Shown here one piece after another: positions 58,901 to 64,000 of a stretch of DNA of 64,000 nt (position 1 is its first letter; each line of letters starts with the position of its first letter). The notes below the pieces were generated by a model. It saw only the letters and a list, made by a program, of their open reading frames with translations. It made no database searches and was not told the origin of the DNA. The stretch is from the NCBI GenBank assembly GCA_030052745.1, contig JANBVO010000030.1, positions 388,133-452,132 on the forward strand, in the 5' to 3' direction. The position numbers were made by a program, and so were the translations under genes. The stretch comes from Pleurostoma richardsiae. Lineage: Eukaryota > Ascomycota > Sordariomycetes > Calosphaeriales > Pleurostomataceae.

Positions 58901-59829
58901 CCAACAGCTTGCGACCCATTGCCGTCCCCCGCAGCCGTAGCAGGAGCAGCAGGAGCAGCAGCCGTAGTACTGTAGTCGGCGTTTCATGTTTCAGCGGGAA
59001 AGCCAACAGATCCAGACTGCATTAGAGTGAAATCTTCTTGCCGGCCTAGAGTACAGAGTACAGTATACCAACCTTAGGTACATGCCCGGATGGAGGAGTC
59101 GGCCACATGTACCCCGGCGAGGTACCTTTCATCACCCGAGGCACCAAAAGGAAGCACTGCAGGTACATTGCGATGCAAGAAGAGGAAGGGAAACGAGCGC
59201 CCACCAGGCGTGTGTGTACCTGATTGCAGTTCCCAAAGAGGTACCCTAGGTTTCAAGTCGTTCATCGTTCATTCCCGGCCGTTTGTCCGGCAGGCTCTAA
59301 CAAATCCATTCCGTCTATGAAGTACTTTTCCTGTGCGCGTATTCTTGCCGTAAGAGCGCCGCCCGGCGAGTGAATCCTGCGTGTAGGAAGTACGGCCGGC
59401 GACGTGCGCGGGCGGTAACTACTGTACATGACCGTTCCCTTTCTGGCCAGCCAGCACCATCTCGCGCGGCCTAACCCAACTCCATCCACTCCCATCCCCC
59501 TCTCTGGCCCCCCGGCACGGAATCCTTTCGACGCAAAACATCTTCGCAGGGCTTCGACCTTCTGGGAACGTGCTTCAGGGCTGCATCGCATCGAATCTAC
59601 GCATAGGATAATGTCTCCGAGCCGCCGCGCATCTCGCCCTCCTCCCGTGCATTGAACCGCGTGACAGACAGCCTTGGACCGAATGCTAGATCGGGAGCCG
59701 CCCATCGCAACGAGGAGACCACGCCAGCGAACAAAGGAGCTGTGAGGTTGCGCATCACGGAAGGCTGCGCCGCGAGGCGACGTCCAAGCAAACACGATAC
59801 CGCGGAGCGACACGCGGAAAGGGCAGCAG
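55927..59829. other. Long divergent intergenic region between two Zn2Cys6 genes
   Basis: 3.9 kb with no supported gene. ORFs on both strands are short and compositionally random. It contains small direct repeats (for example GCACGGATGA twice near 57272-57291), CAG/GCAGGA-rich stretches near 58936-58965 and several AGGTAC words around 59075-59250. Such long upstream regions are typical for regulatory genes with extended 5' leaders. Confidence 0.5.
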
Positions 59830-62800
59830 ATGGACGCTCCAGATGTCCTTCGTCAAGGACCAGGACCAGGCTCTGTCATCCCCGGGCCGCCGCCCCAGCT
59901 CTTCTACTACACTCCGCAGCCGCCACCCGTCCCCGTCCAGCAGCGCGATGACGTCTCCGAGAGTGATGGCCCGTCGCATCGCATCGCACACACCTTAACC
60001 GCATGCTGCCGTTGCAGACAGGTACAGTTCCATCCCTCTCCTTCCAGCCTGTCCCCAACCAGCTCCCACCGCCATCGCTTGTCCACATCTTCGCCTAGCG
60101 TGCAAACGCTTGGACGGAACATATCTCAGGAGACGACGTGTCCGCGATCTGGAACAGGTGCACTGGCTGACAACCTTCTGTCTACCTACAGCGAAAGACG
60201 CGATGCGACCCTACTCTCCCTCGATGCCTTCCCTGCGAACGGTCCGGGTCTACGTGCGAATACTACGACACCACTAAGGGCCGGAGGATCAGCCGCTTCT
60301 ATGTTGTCAAGCTCCAAGACAAAGTCCGCCAGTTGGAGGCGGAGCTGGCTCAGTATACCGACGAAGACAATGACTACCCCCGGAGCATGGAGGATGTGGT
60401 CCGACCCGGCGGCCTGGTCCGCCTCAATGAGACCGACGAGACCCCGCGATATCTGGGCCCCAGCTCTGGAATCGCCATGACAAGGCTGTTGATGGAGCAG
60501 GCGAAGCGGTACACCGATTCGAAGCGGATAGCCGAGCTTGTCCCCGAACTACGGGCTAGGAGGCTAGATCGTATGAATCGAATGCAGAGCATCGTCAGCA
60601 TGGGCGGCAGTATCAGCGGACCAACTGGTCCTGCGGCGAGGAAGAGAAGCTACCCGATGATCAGTGCCCACCCTGCCCAGAAACTCCCGCAACGGCCTAT
60701 AGCAGACAAGCTCGTGGATGTATACAAGCAGAGAGGTAGGTGGAAGCACGCACAGCGAAGGTGGCTAATGTCCTGACGGGTGAACGCTGACTGGTCTCGC
60801 AGCTCAGTTCTTCACGCCAACATTGCACGAGACGGTTTTTGCTAAAGACCTGGAAGACGTGTACAACGACAGCACTGACCCGTACCAGAACTTCGTAGTT
60901 CGCATAGTCTTAGCCATCAGCCTGCAAAAACTCGACACCAATTATGCAGGTCTTGCGGACAGCTACTGGCTGGCAGCGATGCAATTCTTCGAGGATGTTA
61001 TCCGACCGAAGGACCTGAAAACACTGCAGTGTCTGGTGCTTATCGGCCAGTATTCGCTCCTCACACCGACACGGACGGCCGCATACTACATCGTCGGGCT
61101 GGCAACGAGAATATGCCAACAGCTTGGGTTAGCAGAGGAGGAGACGCTCTATACCCGATTCTCGGGTGATCGGTTGATCGAGGATATGGCGCGACGCATG
61201 AGTTGGATAGTCGCAGGCAACGAGTTCGGTCTGGCTCACACCATGGGCCGTCCAAATGGGTGGGCTAAAGGCAATGACTTGATAGATGTCAAGTTCTTCG
61301 AAGCAGTCGACGACGAGTATATTGTTGAAGGAGGTCCGACGGACGGTCCCCTGAGCGAGAAGAAGCTCGTGGCGATCCACTTCTGCAAGATGCGAGTGCG
61401 TCAAGCGGAGATTCGACGGTTGTGCTACGAAAAGAAACGGCCAGAGCCCCAGGACGATACGAGTCCTTCCTTCGTCGACATGGAGCGGAAACTCCAGCAG
61501 TGGTTGGACACAGCACCAGAGGAACCAGCCTGGTGCAGACCCTGGTGAGTGGCCGCGTCGTGTTCGTAGCACACATGAGAGGCTAATCGTTGCAGGTTCA
61601 CGGGCCGCTACCACGGAATGAGGTTGATTCTCAACCGCCCATCGCCTCAGATCCCGAAACCGTCGAGCCAGTCAGCATTGAAGTGTTATGAGTCGGCAGC
61701 ATACATAATAAACCTTTCCGACCAACAGGTGAAGAAGGCAGCAGTTGATATCACCTGGGTCTTCTTGATAGTGCTCAACAGCGCCGTTAACGCGCTGCTG
61801 TGGTCTGTCTCCTATCGGGAGGTGCGCGAAGCGCATCCGCGGGAAGAGGTCGGAACGCTTATACGCGTCTCCCTTGATATCATCCACCAATCGTCCGAAC
61901 GGTGGCCAGGGTCTCAGAGCGCCGAACATCTATACGTGACCTTGTCCCAAGCCTGCCTGCAGAGCTATGACGCAAAGGACGAGCCCCCGGACAGCATTGG
62001 GCAAAGCAACTTTACAACATCCCCTTCCATCGCAGATACCAGTTCACCATCCGCATCCGAGAATTCAATGCCGACAACCATATCATCGGCAACATCGCAA
62101 TCACAACTACCGCGTTTTAACGCTCCACAGTTCGGCTACGTTTTCGACTCAGCGCCTGAGCAAATGACAGCGTTCAACTACGACACGAGCCCCTTCCAGC
62201 ACCCGACATTTCGGTCCAACTCCATCTTCCTCAACCCTTCGACCGACCCGACTGGAAGAAGATTCTCCTATTTCCCACCTGATTTCACACATACAGGTGA
62301 ATCACCACTCGTCGAAGAGGCGACACCACCAGCAACTACGACCCCTCAGCAAGCACAATCGACTCCCGCCCAGACAACGCTGGTCAACCAGCTACCCACA
62401 CCGCCTGAGTCCCTCGTCCCGTCCTTCGCCAACACTAGCAGCCTCTCCCCGCCGGGTGCCGTGAACGTGCCGCATCGCAGCCCAACTCCGACTATGCCTC
62501 ATACAAGTCCTCCATCGCTCGCAGGCCCCGTACAACACATACGGCCTATGAACGTGAAGTTCGAGCCGCAACTAAACGCCACGTCGTTCGCAGTAAACCA
62601 GCAAGCCCCTCCCATCAATCTCAAGTTCGAGCCGCCCGAGACTCCGGCGTCACAGCCGACACCACGCCAGGTGGCTCCCCAAGCCGGGCAGCCAAAGCAT
62701 ACCCCGACCTTTCAGGTCCCGCCCCTTCCACCGCATGTCACGGGCGGTAGCGCGGTGCCTCAGCAGCGGCCCCTTCCACAGCAGCCAGCAAACGTGCACG

Positions 62801-63177
62801 ATTGGTTCTCGCCGCCGCCGCCCTTCATCTCCCCCTTTGCCTTCGGTGGTGGCATGGGCGGCGCTCTCGGCTTATGGGGCGACACTCCCGGTGCGGTCAA
62901 CCCCCCACCAGGCTTTCCTGGCAGTCTAGGCATTGATGGGGTCCCCTTCGGCGGTCCAGAGGGCATGCCGCCTCCTCCGGGTAACTTCGGCACCTCCGGC
63001 CTCCCGCAGTATGCGTTCCCGCCCGACAGGCAGGGGAGCCTCAGCCAGGAGCAGCAGATGGAGCTTATAGACTTGCTCGAGACGCAGGGCATGGGCGAGA
63101 TCAACAGCTTCCTGAGCATGGGCATGGGATTTAGCGGCGGGGACGGCGGTGATGGCGGAATCAGGTGGGGCTCGTAA
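59830..63177 (+). CDS. Zn2Cys6 transcription factor, Ppr1-like cluster, Pro-rich C-terminus
   Basis: Nuclear regulator of about 1019 residues. Exons 59830-60021, 60192-60735, 60803-61544 and 61596-63177; introns of 170, 67 and 51 nt, all in phase. The zinc cluster is split by intron 1: TACCRCRQ then RKTRCDPTLPRCLPCERSGSTC (CX2CX6CX6CX2CX6C). The linker YYDTTKGRRISRFYVVKLQDKV leads into a coiled coil (RQLEAELAQ), resembling the cluster-linker style of Ppr1-type factors that bind CGG-N6-CCG; this is a family resemblance, not proof. The fungal_trans domain has VLIGQYSLLTPTRTAAYYIVGLATRICQQLGL, RRMSWIVAGNEFGLA and FTGRYHGMRLILNRPSP. The last 400 residues are Pro/Ser/Thr/Gln-rich, with NVKFEP and NLKFEP repeated, then a Gly-rich end. 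Confidence 0.93.
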
Positions 63178-63746
63178 AAGCGAGCTCTGCCATGTTTTGA
63201 AGTAACAGAACTGGCTTTTCTCTTGGAGCGTCCCTAGAGTAGAATGGGGCCAGGTGTTGCGGTTTAGCGAGGGCATTACATACCTATTTTGGTCGGGCTA
63301 AGGGAAGCATTTTTCGGGACATATACCACTGGGAAGGGAAAGGAGCTTGGGTTAGCGGGACGGACGGTCTCCTTGGAATGAGTAAGCCTGTGCGAGATGA
63401 ACGTCTAGCAGCTACAAGGCAAATAGACGTTGAAGGGCTTAATATGTCTCTACCGAGACGGAGTTCGTGTACGCATTGGCGAGATCATCGTGAGGCATTT
63501 GCCACTCAAATCAGCCCGCGAGCAGCGAGCCGTGACGCACACACGAGGGCAGTCAAACGAAGCACTGACCACGGCCGGGGGATCCAGAACTGATTTCGAA
63601 GGCATGAGCAGTCGATCAACTGACCGCACGTCCTCTTTTAAAGCCTGCTCGGAGCGTGCTCGCAATCCGCGTCGCAGTATATATATACCGTCTATTGCTA
63701 CAGCATTAAAAATGCTACGAGGACGCCCTTCCACCCAGTCGTGCCT
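63178..63746. other. Convergent intergenic region
   Basis: 569 bp between facing stops. A TATATATATA run near 63680 lies in the 3' side of the edge gene and is probably not a promoter. Nothing else recognised. Confidence 0.5.
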
Positions 63747-64000
63747 CTACTCTCCTTGCGTCTCCGCCTCCGAGGCACCACCCTGCCCCGAGCCCTCCTC
63801 ACCAGCAGCACCGCCTGCTGCGTCAGCATCGCCAACAGCAGCGACTGCAGCAGGCTTCTTCTTCTTCAGCCCGCCCTTCTTCTTCCTCTTCCCGCCCGCC
63901 GCGCCGCCCACCGACCCCACCGGCGGCGCGTCGCGCACCCACCGCGCCACGGCCGCCGCGCGGTCCGTGAGGATGGGGTACTCACGGCCGTCGTCGGCGG
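63747..64000 (-). CDS. C-terminal part of an unidentified gene cut by the window edge
   Basis: The frame is open from the right edge to a stop at 63747 (84 codons visible). The readable start is DDGREYPILTDRAAAAVARWV, followed by a Lys-rich stretch (KRKKKGGLKKKKP) and an Ala/Gly/Glu-rich end. The basic cluster could be a nuclear or nucleolar targeting signal. I do not recognise the protein from this fragment. No ATG is needed inside the window. Confidence 0.65.
   Translation of the reverse strand, partial: ADDGREYPILTDRAAAVARWVRDAPPVGSVGGAAGGKRKKKGGLKKKKPAAVAAVGDADAAGGAAGEEGSGQGGASEAETQGE

Overview
The window is nuclear DNA of a filamentous ascomycete (Pezizomycotina, most likely Sordariomycetes). 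Genes carry short introns of 48-110 nt with GTRNGT donors, CTRAY branch points and YAG acceptors. The gene families are fungal: two Zn2Cys6 regulators, PTH11-type and glucose-receptor-type 7-TM receptors, a HET-domain relic, DUF7580 proteins, an NmrA-like protein and a GH27 galactosidase. I see no rRNA, tRNA, CRISPR or recognisable transposon. All gene models were built by hand from reading-frame continuity and splice signals, without transcripts.

Layout. 0-7.5 kb: an NmrA-like gene (-) diverges from a secreted GH27 alpha-galactosidase (+), followed by a CobW-type GTPase metallochaperone (+). 7.5-16 kb is an incompatibility-like block: a broken HET-domain gene, a protein kinase and a C2H2/ankyrin gene on the minus strand, with a divergently transcribed DUF7580 gene. 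The kinase and C2H2/ankyrin ORFs may be exons of one gene. 17-30 kb: a Baeyer-Villiger-type flavin monooxygenase, two small Cys-rich paralogues, a long Ser/Pro-rich coiled-coil protein and a PTH11-like rhodopsin-domain receptor. 30.9-44.2 kb: a GPCR, a CmcJ/AsaB-like oxygenase-family gene, an MFS transporter and an aquaglyceroporin with altered NPA boxes. 44.4-49.5 kb: a second DUF7580 gene, again divergent from a gene of the same C2H2 family. 51.6-64 kb: a zinc-independent quinone-oxidoreductase-like MDR enzyme and two divergent Zn2Cys6 regulators separated by 3.9 kb. A gene fragment runs off the right edge.

The main observation is a repeated head-to-head pair. A DUF7580 protein (helical N-terminus, degenerate kinase-like C-lobe) and a fungal C2H2-family protein (shared N-terminal helical domain and shared atypical Cys/His core) share one short promoter region at 13.8-14.1 kb and again at 46.3-46.8 kb. 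The C2H2 partners differ only at their C-termini: ankyrin plus possibly a kinase in one, three ordinary C2H2 fingers in the other. Together with the dead HET gene next to the first pair, this looks like a modular self/non-self or stress-signalling system. That role is inference.
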